Origin: Arcobacter sp.
GTDB lineage: Bacteria > Campylobacterota > Campylobacteria > Campylobacterales > Arcobacteraceae
Direction of reading: 5' to 3'
Assembly (NCBI GenBank): GCA_020048055.1
Contig: JAIFNA010000007.1
Span: 83,350 to 147,349 of the forward strand
Length of the DNA: 64,000 bases
Shown one piece after another: positions 15,412-24,105 of this stretch. Under the pieces are notes generated by a model that made no database searches, was not told the DNA's origin, and saw only the letters and a program-made list of their open reading frames with translations. Each line of letters begins with the position of its first letter. Position 1 is the stretch's first letter. The translations under genes were made by a program, and so were the position numbers.

Positions 15412-16875
15412 ATGGGACCAGAAACTTTAGAAAGTAAACAAAAACAAGTTATCGCTGATGTATTAAAAATATATCCAGAGAAAGCTGCAAAAAATAGAGA
15501 AAAACATCTTGGTGTTGATAGCCCAGAAGGTGTTAAAGGTGCTTGCGATAAAACAAAAAGCAATAAACAAACTGTACCAGGTGTTATGAGCCAAAGAGGT
15601 TGTGCATATGCAGGATCTAAAGGGGTTGTTTGGGGACCTATTAAAGATATGATTCATATCTCTCACGGACCAGTAGGTTGTGGGCAATATAGTAGAGCTG
15701 GTAGAAGAAATTATTATATAGGGACAACTGGAATTGATACATTTGTAACTATGAACTTTACTACTGATTTTACAGAAAAAGATATCGTATTTGGTGGAGA
15801 TAAAAAATTAAAACAAGCTCTTAGCGAAATTGATCAATTGTTTCCATTAAATAATGGTATCTCTATCCAATCAGAATGTCCAATAGGACTTATTGGAGAT
15901 GATATTCATGCAGTTGCAAGAGCACATAAAAAAGAATCAGACAAACCAACAATAGCAGTATCTTGTGAAGGCTTTCGTGGGGTTTCACAATCACTTGGAC
16001 ATCACATTGCAAACGATATGATTAGAGATGAAGTTATGCCTGATACTAGTGCTAGAAAAGATTTCGAATCAACTCCTTATGATGTTGCTATCATCGGGGA
16101 TTATAATATTGGTGGAGATGCTTGGGCTTCTAGAATTTTACTTGAAGAGATGGGTTTAAGAGTTATTGCTCAATGGAGTGGGGATGCTTCTTATAAAGAA
16201 CTTACAATTGCACCAAAAGCAAAATTAAATTTATTACATTGTTATAGATCTATGAACTATATTTCAAGACATATGGAACAAGAATTCGGAATTCCATGGA
16301 TGGAATATAACTTCTTTGGACCTTCTAAAACAACTGAAAGTTTAAGAAAAATTGCTGAGTTCTTTGGAAGTGAAATTCAAGAAAAAACAGAAGCTGTTAT
16401 CTCAAAATATACAGCTATGACTGATGCAGTTATCGCAAAATACAAACCAAAACTTGAGGGTAAAACAGTAATGCTTTATGTTGGAGGATTAAGACCTCGA
16501 CATGTTATTGGTGCTTATGAAGATTTGGGTATGGAAGTTATTGGTACTGGATATGAGTTCGGACATGGTGATGACTATAAAAGAACAAAAGAAGATATTG
16601 CTAGAAGTACATTAATCTATGATGATGTAAATGAATATGAATTAGAACAATTCGTAAAAGCTTTAAAGCCTGATCTTGTAGCTTCAGGTGTCAAAGAGAA
16701 ATATGTATTCCAAAAAATGGGATTACCATTTAGACAAATGCACTCTTGGGATTATTCAGGACCATACCATGGTTATGATGCATTCGCAATATTTGCTAAA
16801 GATATGGATTTAGCTATGAATTCACCTGTATGGACACATAATGTTGCTCCATGGGATAAAGAGATAGGAGCTTAG
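15412..16875 (+). CDS. nifD: Nitrogenase MoFe protein alpha chain
   Basis: 487 residues; with NifK it forms the MoFe protein that reduces N2 at FeMo-co. P-cluster ligands are Cys64 (QRGCAYAG), Cys90 (GPVGCGQYS) and Cys156 (QSECPIGL). FeMo-co ligands are Cys277 (LLHCYRS) and His444 ([10 protein letters not shown]). The length and the G-x-x-R-P-R-H segment ([10 protein letters not shown]) are those of molybdenum NifD, not VnfD or AnfD. The ATG at 15412 follows AAGGAG by 8 nt; a longer TTG frame from 15352 would cross the intercistronic hairpin. nifK starts 1 nt after the stop. Confidence 0.97.
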   Translation: MGPETLESKQKQVIADVLKIYPEKAAKNREKHLGVDSPEGVKGACDKTKSNKQTVPGVMSQRGCAYAGSKGVVWGPIKDMIHISHGPVGCGQYSRAGRRNYYIGTTGIDTFVTMNFTTDFTEKDIVFGGDKKLKQALSEIDQLFPLNNGISIQSECPIGLIGDDIHAVARAHKKESDKPTIAVSCEGFRGVSQSLGHHIANDMIRDEVMPDTSARKDFESTPYDVAIIGDYNIGGDAWASRILLEEMGLRVIAQWSGDASYKELTIAPKAKLNLLHCYRSMNYISRHMEQEFGIPWMEYNFFGPSKTTESLRKIAEFFGSEIQEKTEAVISKYTAMTDAVIAKYKPKLEGKTVMLYVGGLRPRHVIGAYEDLGMEVIGTGYEFGHGDDYKRTKEDIARSTLIYDDVNEYELEQFVKALKPDLVASGVKEKYVFQKMGLPFRQMHSWDYSGPYHGYDAFAIFAKDMDLAMNSPVWTHNVAPWDKEIGA

Positions 16876-16876
16876 T

Positions 16877-18424
16877 ATGCAAGACGTAAATAATATAGTT
16901 AACGGACAAAAACTGTTTTTAAAAGATGACTATCAAGCATCTTTATTAGCAAAAAAAGAATTCGAAAGTGCAGTTGGTGCAACAAATCCAGAAAAAGTAG
17001 TGGAAATTGCTGAGTGGACTAAATCTTGGGATTATAGAGAAAAAAATTTAGCTAGAGAAGCTATCACTGTTAATCCTGCGAAAGCTTGTCAACCACTTGG
17101 TGCTATTATGGCTGGACTTGGTTTTGAAAATACTATGCCTTATGTTCACGGGAGCCATGGATGTGTTGCTTACTTTAGAAGTTACTTTACAAGACACTTC
17201 AAAGAACCAACTCCTTGTGTATCTGACTCTATGAGTGAATCAGCTGCGGTATTTGGTGGATTATCAAATATGAAAGATGGTTTAAGAAACTGTAATGCTA
17301 TGTACAAACCTGAAATGATAGCAGTAAGTACAACTTGTATGGCGGAAGTTATCGGAGATGATTTAAATGCATTCGTAATAGGTGCACGAGAAGAAGCCGA
17401 GGGTGAATTAGACAATACGGCTATCACTTATGCACATACACCATCGTTTGTTGGAAGCCATATTACTGGTTATGACAATATGATGAAATCAATCTTAGAG
17501 CAATTAAACCCAGAAAAAAGTGCAAAAGTTTTAGATGAAGAAAGAATCAACATCATCCCAGGATTTGAGCCATATTTGGGTTCATTAGCTGAAATTAAAG
17601 AGATTGCTGCAACATTTAGTGACAAAATTGTTATGATTGGTGACCATGAAGAGCAATGGAACACAGGTGCTGGTGAATATAAATTATATGCTGGTGGGAC
17701 AACTTTAGCAAATGCAAAAACTGCTATCAATGCAAAAGCTACAATTAGTTTACAAGGTTATAGTACAACTCAAACAGCTAAAACTATCAAAAACAAATGG
17801 AGTCAAGGTTTTTATACTTGTAATCCAATTGGTTTAGGTGGAACTGATGCATTTGTTATGAAACTAAAAGAGTTAACAGGAAAAGAAGTTGCAGAGTCAC
17901 TTAAAACTCAAAGAGCTCAATTAGTAGATGCAATGCAAGATTCTTATCCATACATGCATGGTAAAAAATTTGCAATCTATGGTGATCCAGATTTTCTTTT
18001 AGGTCTTGTATCATTTTTAGTTGAAATGGGCGCAATTCCATCACATATCCTTTGCCATAATGCTCCTAAAAAAGGTTGGGAAGATGATATGAAAAAAATC
18101 TTATCCAAATCTCAATGGGCAAGTGATTGTCAAATTTGGCCAGGAAAAGATTTATGGCATTTGAGAAGTTTATTATTTACTGAACCAGTTGATTTCTTGA
18201 TAGGAAATGTATATGGTAAAGAGCTTTATAGAGATACAGGTATTCCACTTATTAGAATTGGATTCCCTATATTTGATAGACACCACTTACATAGATATTC
18301 AATCAGCGGATATAAAGGCGCATTGAATCTACTTACTTGGATAACAAATGCAGTTCTTGATCAACTCGATGAAGAGACAAAAGATATAGCGAAAACTGAC
18401 TATTTCTTTGACTGTGTAAGATAA
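16877..18424 (+). CDS. nifK: Nitrogenase MoFe protein beta chain
   Basis: 515 residues. P-cluster ligands are Cys71 (AKACQPLGA), Cys96 (GSHGCVAYFRSYF) and Cys154 (STTCMAEVIGDD), and the P-cluster Ser region follows as SQGFYTCNPIGLGGTDAF. The start ATG lies one base after the nifD stop, with AGGAG inside the nifD 3' end, so translation is coupled and equimolar. The gene ends shortly before a strong intrinsic terminator, which closes the nifH-orf-nifDK operon. Confidence 0.97.
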   Translation: MQDVNNIVNGQKLFLKDDYQASLLAKKEFESAVGATNPEKVVEIAEWTKSWDYREKNLAREAITVNPAKACQPLGAIMAGLGFENTMPYVHGSHGCVAYFRSYFTRHFKEPTPCVSDSMSESAAVFGGLSNMKDGLRNCNAMYKPEMIAVSTTCMAEVIGDDLNAFVIGAREEAEGELDNTAITYAHTPSFVGSHITGYDNMMKSILEQLNPEKSAKVLDEERINIIPGFEPYLGSLAEIKEIAATFSDKIVMIGDHEEQWNTGAGEYKLYAGGTTLANAKTAINAKATISLQGYSTTQTAKTIKNKWSQGFYTCNPIGLGGTDAFVMKLKELTGKEVAESLKTQRAQLVDAMQDSYPYMHGKKFAIYGDPDFLLGLVSFLVEMGAIPSHILCHNAPKKGWEDDMKKILSKSQWASDCQIWPGKDLWHLRSLLFTEPVDFLIGNVYGKELYRDTGIPLIRIGFPIFDRHHLHRYSISGYKGALNLLTWITNAVLDQLDEETKDIAKTDYFFDCVR

Positions 18425-18458
18425 GTTTTTTGTAAAAATAATTTTCGAAATATTTTAA

Positions 18459-18495
18459 AAAAAGCCCAAAGAGTTTTACTCTTTGGGCTTTTTAT
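18459..18495 (+). terminator. Intrinsic terminator of nifHDK operon
   Basis: AAGCCCAAAGAGT (18462-18474) pairs perfectly with ACTCTTTGGGCTT (18478-18490), a 13-bp stem with a 3-nt loop followed by a T-rich run. It is the clearest rho-independent terminator in the window. Confidence 0.92.
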
Positions 18496-18510
18496 TTTAT
18501 TTTTTATTCT

Positions 18511-18528
18511 TTGGAATAGTTTTTGTAT
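18511..18528 (+). promoter_or_regulatory. Possible weak sigma-54 promoter
   Basis: TTGGAATAGTTTTTGTAT has GG (18513-18514), ten bases, then GT instead of GC (18525-18526). It stands between the nifK terminator and the next nif-island genes, where a new promoter is expected. The -12 mismatch leaves it uncertain. Confidence 0.3.
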
Positions 18529-18568
18529 ATAAATAACTATATTAAGATTTAGTTATTAGGTTATTGTT

Positions 18569-18664
18569 ATGGAATTTATTTTTTTACCGTTCGTTTATGT
18601 TATCTATATTGTTCTAATTTTTCTTATTAAAGAAAATATAAATAAATCAAAACGAGTTGAATAA
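18569..18664 (+). CDS. Small hydrophobic protein, 31 residues
   Basis: An ATG frame encodes about 20 hydrophobic residues (FIFLPFVYVIYIVLIFLI) and then a positively charged tail (KENINKSKRVE), the form of a single-span membrane peptide with a cytoplasmic C-terminus. Its TAA shares its last A with the ATG of the aldo/keto reductase gene, so translation could be coupled. AGG lies about 9 nt before the start. It could instead be only a leader peptide frame. Confidence 0.42.
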   Translation: MEFIFLPFVYVIYIVLIFLIKENINKSKRVE

Positions 18665-19767
18665 TGAATTTCTCTACGCAAGAAGCTACTTTAGAATTTG
18701 CAAAAAAGTTTTCACACTATAAAGATTTTTATCTAAAATCAAATGATTTGATAATTTCAAAACTTGGTCTTGGAACTTTTAATATGGAGCCGTACAAAGA
18801 GGAAAATTACCTTTTTCACTATATTGAAGCGGTTAAAGAAGCTATTAAAAATGGGATAAACCATATAGATACAGCGAGTAATTACCGATACGGACAAAGT
18901 GAAAAAGAGATAGGAATCGCTTTACGTGAACTTGGAAGTGAAGTGAAACGAGAAGAGCTTATTCTTACTTCAAAAGGTGGTTTTATCCAGTTAGAGTACC
19001 CATTTCCACAAAATCCATACACTTGGATAGAGGAAAATATCATCAATACAAAATTAGCAACTTATGAGGATATTGAACTCGACCAACATTGCCTCACTCC
19101 TGATTTTTTAGAGTGGAGTTTGAAAAGAAGTTTAGAAAATGTAGGAGTGGAAGGTTTTGATATCTATTATTTGCATAATCCAGAGATGCAACTTGCTAGA
19201 CTTGGTGAAAAAGAGTTTTATAAACTTATAGAAAAAATCTTTAAGAGATTTGAAAAATTAGCCGATAAGGGACTTTTGAAATATTATGGCGTCGCTGTTT
19301 GGAATGGTTTTACAAGTCAGAGTGTTGAAGAACTTTTGAGTTTAGAAAAATTGGTAGAGTGTGCCAAAAAAGTGGGTGGGGAAAACAATAGATTCAAATA
19401 TATTCAGCTCCCTTTTAATATGGGAAAAACTGCTCCATACACCCAACCTAGCCAAAAAGTAAAAGGGGAGAGTTGCACGATTTTGCAATCAGCTTATAGA
19501 CTTAAAATTGGGGTGATTAACTCATCATCATTGTTACAAAGAAAGCTTTTTCAAAAGCCATTTAGTGCTGAAGTGGGAGTAATACTTGACGATACAATGA
19601 CTATAAAAGATGATGTTGGACTTGCTTTACAATTTTGTCGTTCAACACCTACAATAGTGAGTAGTTTATTTGGCTCAATTGTCCCAAAAAATATCAAACA
19701 AAATTGTGAAATTGCAAAAGTAAGAGCAGTTCCAAGGGGAAAATATGACCTATTATATAAGTTGTAA
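18664..19767 (+). CDS. Aldo/keto reductase family protein
   Basis: 367 residues with the AKR fold. Expected catalytic residues are visible: Asp and Tyr in HIDTASNYRYGQSE, Lys in ILTSKGG and His in YYLHNPE. AKRs reduce aldehydes or ketones with NADPH. An insertion with PQNPYTWIEENIINTKLATYEDIE enlarges the loop after the Lys. It is followed after 3 nt by the NadB-like flavoprotein, and the pair lies between nifHDK and nifT. The substrate is unknown; a role in reductant or cofactor supply for nitrogenase is inference from position. Confidence 0.85.
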   Translation: MNFSTQEATLEFAKKFSHYKDFYLKSNDLIISKLGLGTFNMEPYKEENYLFHYIEAVKEAIKNGINHIDTASNYRYGQSEKEIGIALRELGSEVKREELILTSKGGFIQLEYPFPQNPYTWIEENIINTKLATYEDIELDQHCLTPDFLEWSLKRSLENVGVEGFDIYYLHNPEMQLARLGEKEFYKLIEKIFKRFEKLADKGLLKYYGVAVWNGFTSQSVEELLSLEKLVECAKKVGGENNRFKYIQLPFNMGKTAPYTQPSQKVKGESCTILQSAYRLKIGVINSSSLLQRKLFQKPFSAEVGVILDDTMTIKDDVGLALQFCRSTPTIVSSLFGSIVPKNIKQNCEIAKVRAVPRGKYDLLYKL

Positions 19768-19770
19768 CAA

Positions 19771-21411
19771 ATGATTTATGATGTAATTGTAGTAGGTGGC
19801 GGAATTGCAGGACTTATGGCTGCGATTGAAGCAAAAACAGTAAATAACAAAGTGGCACTTATCACAAAAGGAAATATTTTTAAATCGAATAGTTCCCTTG
19901 CAAGCGGTGGAATCAATGCCGTTTTAAATCCTAATGATGTTGATGAAATCAAAAAGCATATCAATGATACAGTGGAAAGTGCAAAGGGATTAGAGGATAT
20001 CAAGTCTATTGTTTATATGTGTAAAAATGGTGGAAGAATCGTAGAGAAGTTAGCTAGCTATGGTGTTGAGTTTGATAAAAATAAAGATGGTCGGGTAGCT
20101 CAAAGAAGTTTTGGTGGTGGAAGTAGCAAACGAACTTGTTATGTTGGAGACAAAACAGGTAGTGCCATCACGGCGGTTCTTATAAAAAAAGCCAAAAGCG
20201 TAGGTGTTGAGTTTTTGGTGAACAATTTTGTAATGAATATCACAAAATTACAAAAAACTGTAAGCGGGGTTGTGAGTATTAGAAGAATTGATAGTTCAAT
20301 CGTTGTCTATCCAGCAAAAGCAATTATACTTGCTGGTGGTGGATATGCTGGGATTTATAGAGGATTTTCTACAAATGCGAGTGACTATACAGGAGATATG
20401 TTAGCGGTTGCTCTTCGAGCAGGAGTCAATCTTAAAGATATGGAATTTGTACAGTTTCATCCAACTGGTATGCCAAAAACAAGTTATCTTGTAAGTGAAG
20501 CTGCACGAGGTGAGGGTGGATATCTTCTCAATAGTGATGGGGAAAGATTTGTAGACGAATTAGGCACAAGGGATGTTGTAAGTCGAGCAATAACACAGCA
20601 GATAGAAAATGGAAAAAAGGTTTATATTGATTTAAGACACTTAAGCCGTGAGTATATTGAATCAAAACTCCCATCGTTATACAAAAGTGCTTATGCTCAA
20701 GCTGGAATAGATGTGTGCGAAGAACTTTTGGAGGTAAAGCCAGTAGCACATTATACTATGGGCGGGATTGAGTCCAATATGTCAAAAACCTCAATTGAAG
20801 GGCTTTTTGTTTGTGGAGAATGTGCAAATAGTGGAGTGCACGGTGCAAATCGACTTGGTGGAAATTCACTTTTAGAGGGTGCTGTTTTTGGAGAACTAGC
20901 TGGAAAAAAAGCTTTAGAATTTTCTAAAAATAGAAAGTTTTTGCCGATTGACTATGAGATAGTTGCAAACGATATCAAGATTGTAGATACGATTTTTGGT
21001 GGGGAAACTACAAAAAATTTCAATGCTATGAGGATAACATTAGGGAAAACAATGTTTGAAGTTTGTGGGATACATAGAGATGAAAAAAAACTTATTCAGG
21101 CTTTTGATTATTTAAAATATTTGAGAAAACAGGTGGGAACACTCCATTGTATAGATAAAAGTAAAAATAATAATGTAGAACTTATAGCGATACTTGAACT
21201 TAAAAATGCCCTTGAAATAGCAGAAGCTGTAGTCCTTGGTGCAACCAAAAGGAAAGAGAGCCGTGGGGCTCATAGCAGGGATGATTATCCAGAATTGAAT
21301 CCAAAGATGAATAAATCAATTTTTGTGCATGAGTTTCAAAAAGGATATTTTAAATTGTGGTTTGAGGAGAATAACCTCCTTAGTAAAATAAGAAGGTATA
21401 TTATTAGTTAG
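19771..21411 (+). CDS. FAD-dependent NadB / fumarate reductase-type flavoprotein
   Basis: 546 residues. The Rossmann motif VVGGGIAGLMAAIEA binds FAD. SSLASGGINAV, QFHPTG, SEAARGEGGYL and GGIESNMSKTSIEGLFVCGE are hallmarks of the succinate dehydrogenase, fumarate reductase and L-aspartate oxidase family. The C-terminal ESRGAHSRDDYP is common to this family. No iron-sulfur or membrane subunit follows, which favours a soluble oxidase or reductase of NadB type. It may be a specialised enzyme of the nif island rather than the housekeeping NadB. It forms a pair with the aldo/keto reductase gene. Confidence 0.82.
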   Translation: MIYDVIVVGGGIAGLMAAIEAKTVNNKVALITKGNIFKSNSSLASGGINAVLNPNDVDEIKKHINDTVESAKGLEDIKSIVYMCKNGGRIVEKLASYGVEFDKNKDGRVAQRSFGGGSSKRTCYVGDKTGSAITAVLIKKAKSVGVEFLVNNFVMNITKLQKTVSGVVSIRRIDSSIVVYPAKAIILAGGGYAGIYRGFSTNASDYTGDMLAVALRAGVNLKDMEFVQFHPTGMPKTSYLVSEAARGEGGYLLNSDGERFVDELGTRDVVSRAITQQIENGKKVYIDLRHLSREYIESKLPSLYKSAYAQAGIDVCEELLEVKPVAHYTMGGIESNMSKTSIEGLFVCGECANSGVHGANRLGGNSLLEGAVFGELAGKKALEFSKNRKFLPIDYEIVANDIKIVDTIFGGETTKNFNAMRITLGKTMFEVCGIHRDEKKLIQAFDYLKYLRKQVGTLHCIDKSKNNNVELIAILELKNALEIAEAVVLGATKRKESRGAHSRDDYPELNPKMNKSIFVHEFQKGYFKLWFEENNLLSKIRRYIIS

Positions 21412-21423
21412 TGGCAAGAAAAG

Positions 21424-21520
21424 AACTTTTATACCCTTTCGCTAAGGCTTCACGGTGGGTAACTCGCAATCTTTGATTGCGACCGTTGCGTTGCAGAATC
21501 GCTCAATTGATATAAAAGTT
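21424..21520 (+). repeat. Structured repeat A, copy 2
   Basis: The 60-nt core starts CTAAGGCTTCACGGTGGG at 21442 and ends CGTTGCAGAATCG at 21501. The inner hairpin is CGCAATC/GATTGCG with a TTT loop. Outer arms AACTTTTATA (21424-21433) and TATAAAAGTT (21511-21520) are perfectly complementary. Core length is exactly that of copy 1, yet both the inner stem and the outer arms differ in sequence, so pairing rather than sequence is conserved there. Confidence 0.78.
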
Positions 21521-21547
21521 ATTTGGAAACAAGGAATAAGAAAGTAA

Positions 21548-21657
21548 GAGAAACTCGTTTCTCTCTTTAGGATTTGCTTCTTTAGATGGAATTATTTCCA
21601 TCGCTAAAAGAAGACATTAAAAACAAGGTCCCTTCAAATTTGGGACAAATTTTAAGG
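21548..21657 (+). promoter_or_regulatory. Structured leader, copy e (upstream of nifT)
   Basis: P1 is GAGAAA/TTTCTC (21548-21563), then TTTAGGATTTG. P2 is GCTTCTTTAG with CTAAAAGAAG enclosing GATGGAA/TTCCATC. P3 is GTCCC (21628-21632) with GGGAC (21642-21646), then TTTTAAGGAG. The segment from P2 to the Shine-Dalgarno matches copy d nearly base for base. Confidence 0.72.
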
Positions 21658-21665
21658 AGTAAAAA

Positions 21666-21875
21666 ATGGCAAAAGTTATGTTAAGTGAAAAAAACGGGGA
21701 AATAATCTTCTATATTGCAAAAAAAGATATGGAGGAAACAATTGAAAAAATTGAATTTGATAGTGAAGAGAAATGGGGTGGAGAAGTTGAATTAAGTAAT
21801 GGAGAAATTTGGTGGATTGAACCAAATATTAAAAAACTTCCAAAAGAAGAAGCTTGTAAGAAAATTAGTGATTGA
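21666..21875 (+). CDS. nifT: NifT/FixU protein
   Basis: 69 residues matching the small NifT/FixU family: KVML near the start, YIAKKDMEETIEKIEFD, then WGGEVELSNGEIWWIE. NifT is found in most nif clusters and its function is not settled; mutants usually still fix nitrogen. The ATG follows AAGGAG by 5 nt at the end of leader copy e. Next downstream is nifA, after a possible terminator hairpin. Confidence 0.85.
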   Translation: MAKVMLSEKNGEIIFYIAKKDMEETIEKIEFDSEEKWGGEVELSNGEIWWIEPNIKKLPKEEACKKISD

Positions 21876-21879
21876 TTAT

Positions 21880-21906
21880 AAAATATACAATTTTAAGTAT
21901 ATTTTA
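21880..21906 (+). terminator. Hairpin after nifT
   Basis: AAAATATAC (21880-21888) and GTATATTTT (21897-21905) form a 9-bp AU-rich stem 4 nt after the nifT stop, with the T-run forming part of the descending arm. A weak terminator before nifA is likely. Confidence 0.42.
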
Positions 21907-21951
21907 TGTACACTAAAAATTATAATTATTAAAAAAAATAGGAAATCTTAA

Positions 21952-23478
21952 ATGCTTGGTCAATGTGATTTATGCTTAAAACAAAAAGAATTAGAAGTTT
22001 TGTATGAGATTGCAACTTTGCTTGCTGACTCAAGGGATACACAAAAATCTTTGGAAAAATCATTATTAAGTCTTAAAAATACACTTGAATTGCAAAATTG
22101 TGTTATCTATAAGCTTGAAGATGAAATGTTAAATATTTATTCATCAATCAATTTTAATAAGTACCAAAAAATTATTTCTGAGTATCGTATTGGTGAGGGA
22201 GCTACTGGACTTGCAGCAAAAAGTGGTGAGCCGGTTATTATAGAAAATATCCATAATGACATACTTTTTTTAAACAAATCAGGCAATAGGAATAGTGAAA
22301 CTATTTCATACATTGCTGTACCGATGTTTGTTGATAATAAGATCTTTGGCGTTTTGGCAGCCAATTTAAGTAGGTCTACTAAGATTGGATTTGATGAAAC
22401 AGTAAGAATATTATCTATTATAAGCACGCTATTTGCTCAATTTATATATTCACATATAGTAGTAGAGCAAGATAAAGAAAGACTCAGAGAGCTCAAACTT
22501 TATTACAAAATGGAATGGGATTCAAAAGTTCATAATTTTGGTGATATTATAGGAAAAAGTCCAAAGATGGAAGATGTATATAAAGTGATAGATAGAATTG
22601 CTGGGAGTAATGTCACTATTCTTGTTCGAGGGGAAACTGGTACAGGAAAAGAGCTCGTGGCTGCTTCGATTCACAAAAGAAGTAAAAGAAAAGATGAACC
22701 GTTTATCAAACTCAATTGTGCTGCTATTACTGATACATTACTTGAAAGTGAACTTTTTGGACATGAAAAAGGTGCTTTTACTGACGCAAAAGAGACAAGA
22801 AAAGGAAGATTTGAGCTTGCTGATGGAGGAACATTATTTCTAGATGAGATAGGAGACATTAGTGCTTCTGCTCAAGTAAAACTTTTAAGAGTGCTTCAAG
22901 AGAGAGAGTTTGAGCGAGTTGGCGGAAGTAAAACTATCAAAGTAAATGTTCGTCTAGTAGCAGCAACAAATAGAAATTTAGAACAAATGGTTAAAGATGG
23001 AACTTTTCGGGAAGATTTGTATTATAGACTTAATGTTATCCCAATTGATTTACCACCACTGAGAGAAAGAGGGGAAGATATAGAACTTCTTGTAAACTTT
23101 TTCCTTGAGCGAAGTATGAAAAATCATAAAAAAATGGTTGTAATTACTGATGATGCGATGTTAAAACTTATTCAATATCTGTGGCCTGGAAATGTTAGAG
23201 AGTTGGAAAATACTATTGAAAGAATTGTATTGATGGGTGACGAAGATGGAATTAGTGCTTCTGATATGCTACTTTTGCTACCAGCACTGAATAATAAGAT
23301 ATTAAACAATGAGCATATAGGGATGATTAAAAATAAATCATTGGAGGAGACTGAAAAGGAAGCTATTCAAAAAGCACTTCAAGATTGTAATAATAATCAA
23401 AGTGAAGCAGCCAAACAATTAGAAATAACACTAAGACAAATAGGATATAAAATTAAAATGTACGGATTAAAAATATGA
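21952..23478 (+). CDS. nifA: Nif-specific sigma-54 activator NifA
   Basis: 508 residues: GAF domain (~15-165), AAA+ sigma-54 interaction domain (~195-430) and a C-terminal Fis-type helix-turn-helix ([20 protein letters not shown]). Walker A is GETGTGKE (227-234) and Walker B is [10 protein letters not shown]. The sigma-54 contact loop reads GAFTDA (274-279) rather than GAFTGA. There is no C-x4-C in the linker between AAA+ and HTH, so it is not the oxygen-sensing rhizobial form. An N-terminal CDLC (residues 5-8) is a possible metal or redox site. No nifL is visible. It overlaps the next gene by 4 nt. It should activate the nifE, nifH and nifV promoters. Confidence 0.93.
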   Translation: MLGQCDLCLKQKELEVLYEIATLLADSRDTQKSLEKSLLSLKNTLELQNCVIYKLEDEMLNIYSSINFNKYQKIISEYRIGEGATGLAAKSGEPVIIENIHNDILFLNKSGNRNSETISYIAVPMFVDNKIFGVLAANLSRSTKIGFDETVRILSIISTLFAQFIYSHIVVEQDKERLRELKLYYKMEWDSKVHNFGDIIGKSPKMEDVYKVIDRIAGSNVTILVRGETGTGKELVAASIHKRSKRKDEPFIKLNCAAITDTLLESELFGHEKGAFTDAKETRKGRFELADGGTLFLDEIGDISASAQVKLLRVLQEREFERVGGSKTIKVNVRLVAATNRNLEQMVKDGTFREDLYYRLNVIPIDLPPLRERGEDIELLVNFFLERSMKNHKKMVVITDDAMLKLIQYLWPGNVRELENTIERIVLMGDEDGISASDMLLLLPALNNKILNNEHIGMIKNKSLEETEKEAIQKALQDCNNNQSEAAKQLEITLRQIGYKIKMYGLKI

Positions 23479-23999
23479 TTTATAAAGGTGAACAATTTGA
23501 ACTTTGCGATGATTTCATTGATGTTGGTTATATGGCTGAAAATATTTTAGTTGAAGATTTTTATGGGAATAAAATCATACTAGAAAGAAGCAATAGCGAT
23601 AAAACAATGAGTTTATTTATTTCGATTCCTGAACTTGGAAATGGTTTTTTGGATGAAATAATTCAATTAGATAAGTTAATGAAAACTATACAAATACCCA
23701 TTGGATGTTTTTTGATATTTAATGAGATGATAATCGATAAAATAGCTTTAAAAAATAGATTAGAGAAATTTGAGATAGTTTTTGATGTAGAAAATGAATT
23801 TGGAAATATGTATGGTATGAAAATTATTAATGGAACATTCAAAGATAAATTAACAAAAGGATTATTTTTAATTAATAAAGATGGCTCGGTTTTTTATTTA
23901 GATATTCCTGATGATATGGAAAAAAGAATTAATACTGAAAGACTTATTGTTGAGTTGAATAAAGCTTATTTGACATATACTGGTATTGGATGTCATTAA
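23475..23999 (+). CDS. Redoxin-like (Tpx-type) protein, coupled to nifA
   Basis: 174 residues with the outline of a thiol-peroxidase fold: GYMAENILVEDFYGNKIIL, then SLFISIPELGNGFLDEI where Tpx has its catalytic Cys region, then KGLFLINKDGSVFYLDIP. As in the protein at 2065, the peroxidatic Cys is not at the expected place; cysteines occur in FELCDDF, PIGCFL and the final GIGCH. Its start overlaps the nifA stop by 4 nt (ATGA), so it is made together with the activator. It could sense redox state or O2 for NifA in place of NifL, which is a hypothesis only. Confidence 0.6.
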   Translation: MIYKGEQFELCDDFIDVGYMAENILVEDFYGNKIILERSNSDKTMSLFISIPELGNGFLDEIIQLDKLMKTIQIPIGCFLIFNEMIIDKIALKNRLEKFEIVFDVENEFGNMYGMKIINGTFKDKLTKGLFLINKDGSVFYLDIPDDMEKRINTERLIVELNKAYLTYTGIGCH

Positions 24000-24105
24000 T
24001 ATATTAAAATTATAGATTATAATCCCAAATATATGGAGCTATCTATTAAAACTTATGGCAAAGAGATTATTAATAGACAGTGTATAAATAAATAATAATT
24101 TATTG

